A stretch of 64,000 nucleotides of DNA from [Phialemoniopsis] sp. UDSM-2020 (lineage: Eukaryota; Ascomycota; Sordariomycetes; Thyridiales; Thyridiaceae): the NCBI GenBank assembly GCA_018873225.1, contig JAEILZ010000001.1, positions 1,178,001-1,242,000 of the forward strand, in the 5' to 3' direction. Below, one piece after another: positions 12,398 to 24,009 of the stretch (position 1 is its first letter; every line of letters starts with the position of its first letter). The position numbers and the translations under genes were made by a program. The notes beneath the pieces were generated by a model. It worked only from the letters and a program-made list of their open reading frames with translations, did no database searches and had not been told where the DNA came from.

Positions 12398-14179
12398 AGG
12401 GTCGACGGCCCCCAGTTCCTACCCAACGAGGCTCACCTTTTTTCATAGAATATCCAATCATGTACCTTACATAACGCATTTGTGCGGACATAGAGGGATG
12501 AATTCGAACTCGTCAAGTGGTGCCCAATTCCAGCTGTAATCACGTCCATCGTACTGTGCAAACGAACCAAGATTTCCCATAAAGATACCAGTGGTGCTTT
12601 TCGTGGACCCTTCGCGTTACCTGATACAGAAGATTCGATAGGCACAGGGGCAGCTCTGGAGTTACCCCTGAGCAGAGACAATCGTGGATCTATCGGTCCC
12701 CGGTGACCACCCTGCGACATTTTAGTGTCTACCCCAGGGCTTATCTCTCTAGGTTTCTGCAACTTTACACGACCTTTACCGGCACTCGACACGGGTGTCC
12801 CTATCAAGTGTTGACCAGACCATCTTGGACACGCAGATCAGATCAGTCTATCCCTGCCCACCTCGATATCCAACCGTTCATAGATAACATCAACAATCCA
12901 ATATCCTTCCTGATCCCTTCTGCCCAACGTAAGACAGGCCCCACTGCCCTGGCCAAGGTCACGAAAAGACCGCACAGCAAGATATGACGTAGAAGGGACC
13001 CGTACCGCGTGTCCTCGTGGGGTGCAGAGAGACGCGCAAAGATGGAGTCTCCCAATTTGATAACGCAGAGAAAGCAGACGGCGCAAGACCGGGTACCCTG
13101 ACAGCGTTATCGCCCTCGCAGTCTACACCGTACCTCAGTCAGTCGGAGAGCCCGAGTGGTCCCCCGTCCAAAGGTATGCCAGATTTTCAAAGCCACCCTC
13201 CTCGAGCGGGACAGGACGTCTCCCATCATTGCAGAACCTGGCCTAGTGTCGGTTTGTGGGGCCGAGGAACGGCGCTTGTGAAGAAGCCAATGCAAGTCGA
13301 TCTGCGGCATCCGGGACCTAAGCCTCATCTGTCGCACTAATGTCGACCCCTGCGCACACAGAGGTACTTCTCACTGGAATTGCCGTTTTGGGGCTTTGCG
13401 CTTGTGTCAATGGTCTGGGATGGTGGCGTCTCAAAGTGCCGAGTCTCGGAATCCAGAGGTGGCTCCCGATATCTCTGCTCTGCCCTGCCTCTTCTCAGCA
13501 TTGAATGTGCTATTCCCAGAGGTATGGAGAGGATCTATGTACCGTCCCGTAAACGTCCCTGGAATTACCCGACCTTCGTTTCTCTGCCGGGCTCGGTGCT
13601 GGTCTGATACCTCTTGAGCAAGACTGGTCAGGGATGTGCGACAAACTTGACCCAAGCGTTGCTGGCTAGGCGCCGTTTGGTACCACTATCAACTAGTCTG
13701 ACCATGCAGCTCTCTGCCGGATCTTGTCTGGAAGGAGAAAGTAGGTACCTTTCGTTGCGAAGGGTCGGCGAGCTAAACCATGCAGATCCTTGGTGCGAAG
13801 TCATAAACTTGTTCTAGAATCGTCCTGAATTGGCGATTGTTTACATCCAGCGTAGATCTCAAGGACAAGTCCCTGTGGGCCACATTCTAACATTGGTTCA
13901 TAGTGACTTTGGAGATGTCACATGCTGAATCATTTGGGTTGTAAAAGGCGTCAGTGCTTACCCATCCAGTAATAGCAGGCAGGCGGGTGTCGACGAATCC
14001 AAAGCTCAGACACAAGCAATTAGCTCTGACGTCTAGTAGAAGTATTTTGAAGTTGATATGTTATTCGAATCCATATCCACCTATGTGTGGGCTTCGCTTT
14101 TATTAACTCATCAAATCTTAGTCTATGTGTGAGTTCGTTTCGTTGCGGAATCAAGCTTTCAATCCCAGACAATGCTCCT
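12398..14179. other. intergenic region between convergent genes
   Basis: This region lies between the 3' ends of the permease and the SSADH gene. Many short frames on both strands lack domains and consistent splice joins. No repeat, tRNA or promoter signal was recognised. It is long for a convergent gap (1.8 kb), so an unrecognised non-coding RNA or gene relic is possible. Confidence 0.4.
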
Positions 14180-15803
14180 TTACAACTTGTAGTCGGTGTT
14201 GACGCCACCAGTGACGATCGACTTGAGCACCAGATAGTCGTCCAAGCCATACTTGCTGCCCTCGCGGCCGAAACCAGAGTACTTGACACCGCCGAATCTA
14301 TTATCATGTGTCAGCATGTGATTTTCAAACAATCCTGGGATAAGGTCAATACTTACGGTGCTGCGGGGTCCGAGATGACACCAGTGTTGATGGCAACCAT
14401 GCCAAACTCCAGCTTCTCCGAGACACGGTATTGCGTGTTCAGGTTGCTGGTCATGAGGTACGATGCCAGGCCAACCTCGGCAGCGTTTGCCCTCTTGATG
14501 ACCTCGTCCTCGGTCTTGAACTTTGACAGCGCGGCCAGCGGGCCAAACGTCTCCTGGCTCATGACAGTCATGTTATCCGTCACGTCGCCCAGCACAGTGA
14601 GGTCGTAGAACTTGGGGCCGAGGTTGGTCAGACGCTTGCCACCGAGCAGGACTGTTGCTCCCTTGCCGACGGCGTCCTGGACGTGCTCGTCGGTCTTGTC
14701 GACGCCGATGGTCAGCGGCCCGTGCGTGACGGAACCGTCCGCGCCGTTGCCGACGCGGAACTTCTGGACCTCCTCGACGAGCCGCTTGCTGAAGCGGTCG
14801 TAGATGCCCTCCTGCACGTATATCCTGTTGGCGCACACGCAGGTCTGGCCCGTTACCTTGAACTTGGCGATGACGGCGGCGGTGACGGCCGTCTCGACGT
14901 CGGCGTCGTCAAAGACGATGAAGGGGGCGTTGCCGCCGAGCTCGAGGCTAAGCTTCTTGAGCGTGTTGCTAGACTGCTGCATCAGAATCCTACCAACCCT
15001 CGTTGAGCCAGTGAAGGAGATCTTCTTGACGGCCTCGGACTCGCACAGCGCCAGGCCGAGCTTGGGCGTGTTGTCGAGGGCGGTCACGATGTTGAGGACG
15101 CCCTTGGGCAGGCCGGCGCGCTCGGCGAGCACGGCGAGGATATTGGTCGCGAAGGGGGTGACGCCGTCGGACTTGAGGACGACGGTGCAGCCGGCGGCGA
15201 GCGCGGCGGCGACCTTGCGGCAGGCCATGGCGATGGGGAAGTTCCAGGGCGTGATGAGGCCGCACACGCCGACGGGCTGCTTGAGGATCTGGATGCGGCC
15301 GTTGGCGGCCGAGTGCGGCGCGACGTCGCCGTAGATGCGGGGCGCCTCCTCGGAGAACCACTCGAAGAAGCCGGCGCCGAACAGGGCCTCGCCCTCTGCG
15401 TCGGGCTTGGCCTTGCCGTTCTCGGCCGTGACGATCCTGCCAATGTCGACCTTGTTCTCGACCATCAGGTCGTAGATCTTGCGGATGATGCGCCCGCGCT
15501 GGCGGCCCGAGTAGGCCCTCCAGGTCTGGAAAGCTTCCGAGGCGGCGTCGATGGCGGCGTTCAGATCGTCGAGGTCGCACTCTGGGGCGGTGCCGATCGT
15601 CTCGCCCGTCGCTGGGTTTGAGACCTCAAAGGTCTTGCCGGACTTGGATGCAACCCATTGTCTTGCTCGTATGTTAGCAACTGCTTACATCTCCACGGCT
15701 AGGTAGACTAGGGTATCAGCTGGGATCTGCCTTACCCGTTGATGTATGCCTTCTCCTGGACGAGGGAGGTGTCGTTCAAACCATTTGCGATCGCGGGAGC
15801 CAT
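14180..15803 (-). CDS. succinate-semialdehyde dehydrogenase (aldehyde dehydrogenase superfamily)
   Basis: Three exons (15803-15736, 15661-14357, 14297-14180) encode 496 aa, the normal length for the family. ALDH motifs occur in order: ITPWNFPIAM (cofactor domain), FTGSTRVGR (Rossmann turn), LELGGNAPFIV (general-base Glu) and GQTCVCANRIYV (catalytic Cys), then KYSGFGREGSKYG near the end, which is characteristic of GabD/Uga2-type enzymes. The reaction is NAD(P)+-dependent oxidation of succinic semialdehyde to succinate. No targeting signal is obvious. It is divergent from a Zn2Cys6 regulator across 853 bp. With the nearby hydratase and HpaI-type aldolase it would complete a lower meta-cleavage route. 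A GABA-shunt role is the main alternative, but no GABA transaminase is present here. Confidence 0.9.
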
Positions 15804-16656
15804 TGTGATAGCTTCTGACAAAAACAGTTTCTAAGATGAATTGCAAGAAACAGAGCAAAGAGTATGTAAACAGCAATGTTTGAGGATGAAGAGGGGTAAC
15901 TTGGCTCCAGAGAACTGCTACGCTTATAAGGGACGAGATGCTCTCACTGGTGTGACCTCATTGCTTCTAGCTCGTGGAGCTTCCCCCACCACAAATTGGG
16001 GTCTGGACCCCAGTTTTCAGTGTTCGGAGGTGCAACCCGGAAGGGCGGAGGGGGAAACGCCATGCGTAGACATGGAAAAGCCGGTCATTATCATGGCCAA
16101 AAACGCCGTCCCGACTCGGAGGGTATTGCGAATACCCCAATTGCTAATGGCCGACGCTTCCCCATCGGCGTTAAACCCAACCAGACCCTCCTCAAGGTTG
16201 CCTCGGGTGCCAATCCGAGACTCCACCTCCTCCCCGGCTTGTCTTCGTTGTAGCCGTGATAACACGATAGGGATCCGATGCAGGCCAGATGAATCGTGCA
16301 CAATCAGTAGAAAGACACTATCAAGATATGTTGGCTGGCCTATCTCTTGACAACCAGGTGACGTGACCCGATCTGGATGGGCGATACGACCCCAGATATT
16401 TCCCAAGTGTGTTGCTTGTCTTGTCCTTCTTGACGAGGGGCCCCGGTTCTTGTTATAGGAATTGTAGTCTTTCAATATCAGCTTTGGTCTGCTATCAGTC
16501 TTCGAAGCTTGGTTGATATTGGTTGGCACTGCTTCATCAACAGTATTGTCACTCCTTGCCCATCCTCGCCGCCCCCGTCAGCACTTGGATGGGCATTGAT
16601 GCGATGCATGATTGCTTGTGTGGACTCAAGGACAAGATCTTGGTACACTCTTCTTC
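15804..16656. other. divergent promoter region, SSADH / Zn2Cys6 regulator
   Basis: This 853-bp region is shared by two divergent genes. It contains a TATA-like palindrome CTTATAAG at 15923-15930, about 120 bp before the SSADH start, and an inverted repeat at 15997-16012. No gene is supported. Confidence 0.45.
15997..16012. promoter_or_regulatory. TGGGGTC-TG-GACCCCA inverted repeat
   Basis: A perfect 7-bp inverted repeat with a 2-bp spacer lies about 195 bp upstream of the SSADH start and within the divergent promoter. It is a candidate operator, possibly for one of the two neighbouring Zn2Cys6 regulators, although classic sites for that family use CGG/CCG half-sites. Confidence 0.35.
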
Positions 16657-18504
16657 ATGTCTACACTCGTCCAGCTTCAATACAGTCCATCCCTGAGCTC
16701 TCCCTTCTTCTCTACTGCTTGCAGGTCTGCAGCGGGTTTCGAGAAGCCTCCCCGGAAGAAGCGACGTTCGCGGCGCGCGATGGGATATGCCAAGAGGCCC
16801 TATATACCAAAGATTAAAGGTAAACGCCCCTTTACTTGCATCAGCAGAGGCAGACTCTGTCTCAAAAACCGTTAGCCCAGCTGATCCTTAACCAGGGTGC
16901 TTCGAATGCTCGCAACGTCGAATCAACTGCGATAGAAGCGAGCCGGAGTGTGAGAAATGCAAGGCGAAAGGGCTTGAATGTAGTGGACTGAGTGGCCAGA
17001 GATCCAGATTCCGGAATGCATTTCCTAAACAGAAGACACAGGCAGGACCGAGCCGATCTAGTCCTCCTGAGATTAGAGATGAGCCGGCTGCCGGTCCTTC
17101 TGGCGGATCATCGCAGCTTCTGCAGTCGACAGGCGAAGACTTCAGTTTCGCTCCAGAGACGGATCCTGAGGTTGTCTTGATCAACCCCGACTATGAGCCT
17201 ATCAGCCCCTTGCCTCAGGTTGATGACGACTGGAGTGCGCAATACGGGTATGGGCTCATTGCCACTACAGAGATGGTAAGGGTAAGTACGATGTCCCTGC
17301 GAGGTATTGACCTGTATGGCGTTAGGTAGTGGGCTAACCCTCTTGCCAGCAGTCGGTACCTGACACAGGGATCGAAATTTCAGCCTGCAACCTTCGTACG
17401 CCGCAGAACCTACAGATTGGGCAAACTTTGGATCATGTTGCCCCTTGGCAACGCTTTCTATTAAAGCACTGTGAGTAGATTACACATCCAATGTACCAGA
17501 GAGGATCTATCTGACTTGAAACACACAATGAAGTCTCAGATCATATCGCTCCAAACATGGAGATCATCGATGACCGCAGAAATGGATGGCGGTGCGTCTT
17601 ACTACCACTCGCTTGCAATGATGACCTAGTAATGAGCTCTGTCTTGTCCGCTGCTGCCTTCCACTTAGCTGCAAGCGCACAAGAGCAGCAGATTGCGGAC
17701 CCTATGGTACTCTATTCGAGATCAATCTACGAGCTGTGGAAGAGACGAGATCTCTCCAACTGTGATTCAGGCACCAAACAGCGCGTCCTGATGAGTATCG
17801 TGGTCCTCTTGTGTGCCACCTTGGTGAACGGGAGCCCGGATTACGCCATCATTTTTCGAATGCTACAGTCCGCGATGGATATGACGTATGATGAAAATGA
17901 GTCCTCGAATGATGGGCAGCTGATTACCGACTTCACGGCGAGGCATATTCGAAGGTATGAGATGAGATGGCCCCGTGATATCACTTGGAGAAGCTCGTCA
18001 CTAACATTTATATCTCTTAGGATGCAAGTCTACATCGCCCCGTTCATCAGCCAGAATGCCGGGGTCACTGCCATTGCCAACCAGACGCGCCATAACTGGG
18101 CTGGCCAACAAGATTACATCATGTCGTACCCCGACCATTCGCACAACCTCGTCTTGATATCCGAACTTCGAGACCTAGCATATCAGATCTATCTCGAGCA
18201 AGCCGCCGCGGCAGGAGAGCCTGTGACTTCGGAGCTTCTACTATCGAAATTCAAGACAATGCTCGAGATGCTTCCAGAGGACGCTCCGCAGCATGTCTTG
18301 ATCTGGCCTGTCTTCATTGCTGCCGCGGCGAGTCAGACAACTGAGTATAGGGAGTTCTTTGCCGGCTTCTTGGATAGGCAATTTTCACGTAGTCATTTCG
18401 GGAATATTCGCAGGGCGTTGGAGGGTTTAAAAGCAATCTGGGCCAGGAACGGCGTAGAAGACTGGACGGCTCTGTTGCCGGACCAGAATGTGTTTGTCAT
18501 GTAG
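16657..18504 (+). CDS. Zn(II)2Cys6 transcription factor with Fungal_trans_2-like domain
   Basis: Five exons (16657-16819, 16896-17281, 17353-17470, 17534-17954, 18021-18504) encode 523 aa. After a basic leader (KPPRKKRRSRR) the binuclear zinc cluster reads GCFECSQRRINCDRSE then CEKCKAKGLEC, with all six Cys. A Ser/Pro-rich linker leads to RFLLKHFSDHIAPNM and NGWRCVLLPLAC, the hallmark start of the Fungal_trans_2 ligand or activation domain. It should be a nuclear regulator; divergence from the SSADH gene suggests it controls that gene or the block. Start uncertainty: 16657 fits the frame, but a later ATG at 16780 just before the zinc cluster is possible. The last intron (17955-18020) is 66 nt with no in-frame stop, so retention would insert 22 residues. 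Confidence 0.85.
17292..17370 (+). repeat. intron/exon segment repeated at 50311-50388
   Basis: This segment covers most of an intron and the start of the next exon of the Zn2Cys6 gene. It aligns over about 78 nt with sequence downstream of the M1 aminopeptidase. The core CTGCGAGGTATTGACCTG continues TATGGC and differs at one base of 24. A piece (TTAGGTAGTGGGCTAAC) also resembles the core of the 8491 repeat family. Confidence 0.5.
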
Positions 18505-19199
18505 TTGATTTCCTAAGCTTACTTAATGTTCGAGTAACCTCTACCAAGAAAAAGCTGTGTCTCCTTCACACTTATGCATGAAGATTTTCGCCTTTCAAAG
18601 AATATGACATCCAGCGAGCTGTGTTCAAGGGCCGTTATCAGACAAACCAAGGGTCCCGCCCAGGGTGCACACTAGCCCGAGCTATGATCTGTGTTCGAAG
18701 CTTCCATGCCTTCCACCGACCAATTCTGCCGAGACTAAAATCGGCGACGATAGGATGCGCAGGGTCCCATTTGCCGGCAGATAAAGACGTGGTCTGGAAC
18801 AGACCTATCCGTGGATCTGTATCACGGATGACCAGTCCGAGGACAAGCATCCCCCGCGCGCACCCGGACCCCCCACGGGGCTAAGTTCTGGCACCGATCT
18901 CGGGAGGTGGGAGACCTTCTCCAACAGCCTCCCGACGAGCATCGGCTCGATCCCGATCCCCACAAAACCAGCTTCACAAAGTGATAAGGCAACCTTGGAC
19001 AAACGGCTCTCAGCCGATTGCCTGATTTGGTCATTTAGATGGAGGGGTAAACGGTGAAGTAATCGTATAAGTGTACCATATATAAGTTGTCTTCCGAGCT
19101 CTAGGGACGTGGCATATCCATCGTACGATATTGTATGAGACCAGGGACCATCTATTTTGCTTGCATCTTACACTATTCCAAAGCCCCATATCCATCATA
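18505..19199. other. intergenic, hydratase promoter
   Basis: No gene is supported. TATA-like sequence (CATATATAAG near 19077-19086) lies about 115 bp before the hydratase start. An imperfect GACCCC...GGGG element is at 18866-18881. Confidence 0.4.
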
Positions 19200-19985
19200 A
19201 TGAGTGCCCAAGAGCTGAACGAGATCGCTGTCGCGCTGGAAAAGGCGCGCATCAGCCAGACCCCCATCGATCCTCCCAAGAAGACATACCCTGCTCTCAC
19301 GCCAGATGGCGCCTTCGAGGTCCAGAGAATCACCGTCCAAAACGCTGTCAAGAACGGTGACCGCCATGTAGGATACAAGCTGGGCAACATCGCCAAGGTC
19401 ATGCAGGCGGCCTTCGGCCTGGACCACCCGGACTACGGCTTCCTGCTGGGAAGCTTCTTCCTGCACGAGGGCCAAAAGATCTCGCTGAGCAAGTTCATCA
19501 AGCCCTACGTCGAGCTGGAGCCTGCCTTTGTGCTCAAGGGCCCGCTCAAGGGCCCGCACTGCACCATCGCCGACGTCGTGCGCGCCATCGACTTCGCCAT
19601 CCCGGCCATCGAGATCATCGACTCGCGCGTCAAGGACTGGGCCATCGGGCTCGAGGACACGCTGGCCGACAACGGCTCGCAGGGCGGCATCATCCTCGGC
19701 GGGACCCCGCGGCAGATCACCGACCTCAACCTGCACAACACCAAGGGCGTGCTCAAGTTCAATGGCACCGAGATCATGGCGGGCAACACGCAGAACATCC
19801 TGGGCAACCCGTTGGCGGCGACGGCGTGGCTGGTCAACCGGCTCGCGGACTACGACGTCGAGCTGCTGCCGGGCCAGGTCATCATGCCCGGCAGCTGCCT
19901 GCAGGCGATGCCGATGGACAAGCCCGGGCGGTGGACGTGCAGCTTCGAGGGCTGGGGCAGGGTCGAATTCGACGTCGTCGAGTAA
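19200..19985 (+). CDS. 2-oxo-pent-4-enoate / 2-oxo-hept-4-ene-dioate hydratase family (MhpD/HpaH-like, FAH fold)
   Basis: A single exon encodes 261 aa, the usual length for MhpD/HpaH hydratases. Family features are GYKLGN and YGFLLGSFF in the first third, VELEPAFVLKGPL (the Glu-x-Glu metal ligands), then AIEIIDSRVKDW and DTLADNGSQG, which form the core of this FAH-fold family. These enzymes add water to a 2-oxo-4-enoate, giving a 4-hydroxy-2-oxo acid, the substrate of HpcH/HpaI aldolases. One such aldolase is encoded 4 kb downstream, and SSADH 3.4 kb upstream. A decarboxylase (HpcE/DmpH-like) role in the same superfamily is the alternative. No signal peptide is seen, so it is probably cytosolic. 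Upstream in-frame sequence before the ATG lacks another ATG. Confidence 0.85.
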   Translation: MSAQELNEIAVALEKARISQTPIDPPKKTYPALTPDGAFEVQRITVQNAVKNGDRHVGYKLGNIAKVMQAAFGLDHPDYGFLLGSFFLHEGQKISLSKFIKPYVELEPAFVLKGPLKGPHCTIADVVRAIDFAIPAIEIIDSRVKDWAIGLEDTLADNGSQGGIILGGTPRQITDLNLHNTKGVLKFNGTEIMAGNTQNILGNPLAATAWLVNRLADYDVELLPGQVIMPGSCLQAMPMDKPGRWTCSFEGWGRVEFDVVE

Positions 19986-20883
19986 AAAATGGGGCTTCTC
20001 TGGCGGCGGATGACTTGGGCGGTTCAGACTAGCGACGCATCTTGATTCAGGTACCTGGTTTCGGTATTCATTCCCCATAGATTTGTGGATAGACCTAATA
20101 TTAGTGTGCATCCTCTTCGGTTTCTTCATCCGATCCCTGCTTGCTCGGTATCGCGAAACGGCATCCTAGAATGTTGCTAGAAGCCACTAATGCTCCTGCA
20201 TCTCCACATGAACATCCGATGGCACGCCGTTATGATGCTGTCGAGAACACTGTCTAGATGGGGATTCAGGAAACGACCACATGTTGCTGTCGGCTCCACA
20301 GAAAAGGCTTCTTTCCCCTCATCTCATCTGCTTTTTATTCCTTGAAGCGAAGCACCATGTTGAAGGACTTGCTGGGCATGGTGAGGGGAGCGTGCGAAAT
20401 TGGTGCAATTAACATGTAGTCGCAGCTCGTTCTTTCGGTAGATTAGAGAGTACTGGTAATACTTGATGATGCGTGGGACAAGACAGATGAGTGGGTGACA
20501 GATTAGTAGACGTCTTGCCTTCTCGATGCACCTCAAATCATTCTCGCATTCTTTCGCGCACGGAAGGCTTGAAGGAAGTCGTGGGCGGGCCAATTGAGCA
20601 CCGGGCGCCATCCAGTGCTGTGTCGTCTCCAGGACATTCATTTGGCGTATCGTGCGGGGTAGAAAGCTCAGCCAAACCTCGTGACAGCGTTACTTCTAGC
20701 GTGGTCTAGTGGCCGCGTCGCCCAGTTTCAGGGCCCAATCCCCCCAAAGCACCTGCCAAGTTGAAGCTCGAGATCCATCCATGGATTGATCAACCCTTCC
20801 TTCCATTTCCGTCTCTCCCATGAAATACATCTTGCCAACAGACTGAATGATCTATATCCGCGTAGGTAGTGGGATAATCCTGG
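19986..20883. other. intergenic between hydratase and second Zn2Cys6 gene
   Basis: No gene is supported. The right end contains copy 2 of the dispersed repeat, which runs up to the start codon of the next gene. Confidence 0.4.
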
Positions 20884-20885
20884 AT
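20837..20885 (+). repeat. dispersed repeat, copy 2
   Basis: This copy matches 8491-8539 at 41 of 49 positions. It abuts, and slightly overlaps, the start codon (20884) of the second Zn2Cys6 gene, so repeat-derived sequence forms that gene's proximal 5' region. Confidence 0.55.
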
Positions 20886-23817
20886 GGACCCCGACACGTC
20901 ACAGACTGAGCCGCGGAAGGCGCGGCGGACCGCCAACGCGTGAGTGACCCTTGTCATGACAAGACGAATTCTTTGTCTAATACTGCAAATGTAGATGCGT
21001 CCCCTGCCGTCAGAGTAAGATCAAATGCTCGGGCGAGGAGCCATGCCAGAATTGCCAGAGGCGCACGGTGCAATGTCATTTCGCCGAGGGCAACAACAAA
21101 GTGGTTGTCACAGAAAAGTTGGTTCATCATCTTTCACACTCCGGTCTGGACTCCTCTGCTTACACATCCTACTTTTTTCGGAAGATATTTACAGGACTTG
21201 CAGAAGCAGGCTGAAGCACACCGGCTGTCCTCGGCGGCCACGGCGGCCACGGCGGCCACGGCGGCCACGGCGACCACAGCCAGCAACGGTGACCAGAGGT
21301 CTCAGTCGGGCAGCCAGTACAGTCCGTACCACGCCCCGGTGTCGGTACCGGACTCGCGGCAGACGGCCCCAACGTTCAGCTCAGCATCTCCGATGTCACG
21401 GTCCTCTATCCAGGGTGAAGCTTTACTCGGACACAAACGCTCAAGCGAGACTGCTTTCGGGGTGAATGGCAGTCCCTACGGCCCAGTGAGGATCGACACC
21501 ACTCCAACACCTACCCTCATCATGTCTAATCTCCCGTTCCAGCAAAACCTTGTACGTCCTGGCTCTGGTCCTGGACCTCTTCCTGGCTCGATCACCGACC
21601 CTTTGTCCGGACCTACCTCGTGCCCTCTGCCCGGCCCTGGTCCTGTTGCCGGCCCTGGTCCTGTTGCCGGCCCTAGCCCTGGCTCTGTCGTTGGTCCCAG
21701 TCCCGGCTCATTGCCGCCACCTCACCCTCAAGTCGCCACTCCCCTCAACAGCATATGGTCCAGTACGTTTACTATACCGGCCAAGACGATCAAAAACACG
21801 CAAAGAAACAAAAGAGCTTGGAGTAAGTCATCATTTCTCCAGCACTCACACATTGATCTAGCTGATTGTAGTGGTGCTAGTCTGGCTGGCTCCATGGTCT
21901 ACATGGTCCTTCACCGTCCGACTCACTCTCATGCTCTCCGATAAGCTGCATCCCCAAGACTCTTCACTTCCGCCCAGCCTCCTCAGCACGGAGATCTACA
22001 GTATCACATATAAGACATCAACAGTCCATGATGTCCCCGACGTTACCGGCCTTCCCTCGCTGAACCATGCACTTTATCTCTTCAACACCGTCAAGTTTCA
22101 CCTAGGTCAAACGTATCGATTGTATGACGAAGAAGAATTTGAGCATCAGATCCGGGATTTCTATCCCAATGCGCTCCAGAGAGCAACAGAGTGTCCCCTT
22201 TGGTTCAGCAAATTCCTCCTCACCCTAGCCTTTGGAACTGCCTTCCACGCTCCTCCAAGAAACAGCGCAGACCCACCCGGCTCGAAATTCTTCATCAGGG
22301 CAATGGCGTTGATGCCTGACTCTACGTCCCTGTGGAAAGACAGCTTCCTGGCCATGGAGACTCTGGCCCTGGGAGGCTTGTATCTGTATTCCATCGACCA
22401 GAGGGAAGGTGCAAATTTCTTCGTATGTGCTCCCACACCTCACGCAGGCACGCTCGCAATGATCTGTCTTACTCATGAAACTTTGTAGCTCGGTCAAGCG
22501 ATACGAATTGCGCAGCTAGAGGGGATGCATACTCACCTTCCAGAACATGAGCTGGGCACCAAAATGGCTACGTACGCTCGTGATCTTTGGTGGACACTCT
22601 ACATCATGGACAGGCACTTCTCATCTTCGGTCGGGTTGCCCATGTCTGTCCAGGATAGCGACATCACTACCCCCGTGAATCCGCCCGGTCTGGGTAGCGC
22701 GGTGGACAGCGCCCGGAGCCTTCAGGTCAACCTCTCGCATCTGATGTCGGTCATCCTCACCAGTAAGTCCCAACTGACTTTCTCACATGATATTCAATCA
22801 AGCTCATAGTTGCAGCTGTCTACAAGCCCAGTGTGACGGAATTAGCAACATTCCTCGAGCAGACAAGATCAATCCTGCACACACTGGCACACCACGCTCA
22901 AGACATTGAGAGAATAATCAGCCTGAAATTTCAAAATTTTGCGGGCACAATGCCGCGAGACACTCGTCTGCTCACCTTACTGTATCATCAGGTCTGTTCA
23001 TCTATTATCCCAATGACATCGCCCTCCATGATCTTAGCTGATTTTGTGAATAGTGTGTGATCTTCGCTACCCGTCCTTTACTTTTGTCCGTCATGAAAGA
23101 ACGCCTGGATTTGCTTGGGTTCCAGGGCGACGAGAACTGGACCGATTTCCTCGCTCAAACTGGTTATGTCATCTCAACAGGAATCAAGTCAGCTGCAAAG
23201 ACTCTCCAAATCCTGACCAGCGAGTTCAGTGTCCTAGGTAAAGACAGCTTTTCTCTGATCGGTCGATTTTCAACACAGAGATTGACATACTGACGTGCAC
23301 TTCAGATGCGTTCCTTCCTTATGACGTCGAGTTTACCTTTGGGGCGGCCTTGAATCTGACCATGGCAAATGCCCTGTTCCCCGAAGTTGTTGACTACAAT
23401 AGCTGTCACGAGATGGCGCATCAAATATTGGATGACTTGGTATATCGAGGAAACCGCTTGGCCCAGGCACGGCGATCAGAGCTTTGCCACCTCGAAGTTC
23501 TCTGCCTTGAACTCATCTCCAGAGGTCAACGCCAGGGTCTTCAGACGCTGCAGCTGTTTGGCCCCGAACCGTCAATGGTACATGCCGCAGAGAAACCGGG
23601 CGGTAGCTTGGTCCCAACCGAGAACGACCCGCATCCCTTGACCGCTGCCATGGGCATCGACCCAAGCCATTCGATGCACATGCTGCCGCATCCGCAACCC
23701 GCAAACGACTTGGAGTTCCTCGATAACATTGGAATCTCCTCTGAAGAGTTTCTCTCTATTGTTCAGCAAATGGGAAACTCCGAGACATTCCCAGACAGCA
23801 TGTTGACTTTGGGTTGA
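20884..23817 (+). CDS. Zn(II)2Cys6 transcription factor with Fungal_trans domain
   Basis: Eight exons (20884-20939, 20995-21117, 21185-21822, 21872-22422, 22489-22762, 22816-22991, 23054-23237, 23306-23817) encode 837 aa. The first intron interrupts the zinc cluster just before its first Cys; the cluster reads ACVPCRQSKIKCSG then CQNCQRRTVQC. A short coiled-coil-like segment follows (YLQDLQKQAEA). Then comes low-complexity sequence: an Ala-Ala-Thr run from a 9-base repeat near 21237-21275, and a Pro/Gly-rich stretch with an 18-base tandem duplication near 21643-21680. The Fungal_trans (PF04082-like) domain contains GGLYLYSIDQREGANFF and RDLWWTLYIMDR. Its position between the hydratase and aldolase genes makes it a candidate regulator of both. 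Confidence 0.87.
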
Positions 23818-24009
23818 AAGACTCATCGCGTGATATTCAAGCTACATACTTGGCATCAATTTATCGCTAAAAACATGGTTAGCACAGCTCGGAAGTGCTT
23901 GCTGGGAGGCCAGCGAGCATTGTTGCCTGTACAAGCGCCCACTAGACCTGGGACTTGTAGGTCAAATCGCTCCGCGAGGCTCGCCAGGAGCCCGCCCATC
24001 AATGGGGCC

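Noticed and set aside
14180..15803. SSADH gene as part of a GABA-shunt cluster
   Set aside because: No GABA transaminase or glutamate decarboxylase occurs in the window, and the neighbouring hydratase and aldolase explain succinic semialdehyde formation better. Kept only as an alternative.
17292..17370. Possible 5S rRNA or tRNA-derived origin of the repeat shared with 50311-50388
   Set aside because: The sequence does not fold into or resemble a fungal 5S gene, and no B-box-like GTTCGA motif or T-run is in place.
19173..20129. 318-codon open frame on the minus strand
   Set aside because: It lies opposite the hydratase gene, whose family motifs are clear on the plus strand; the antisense product has no motif.
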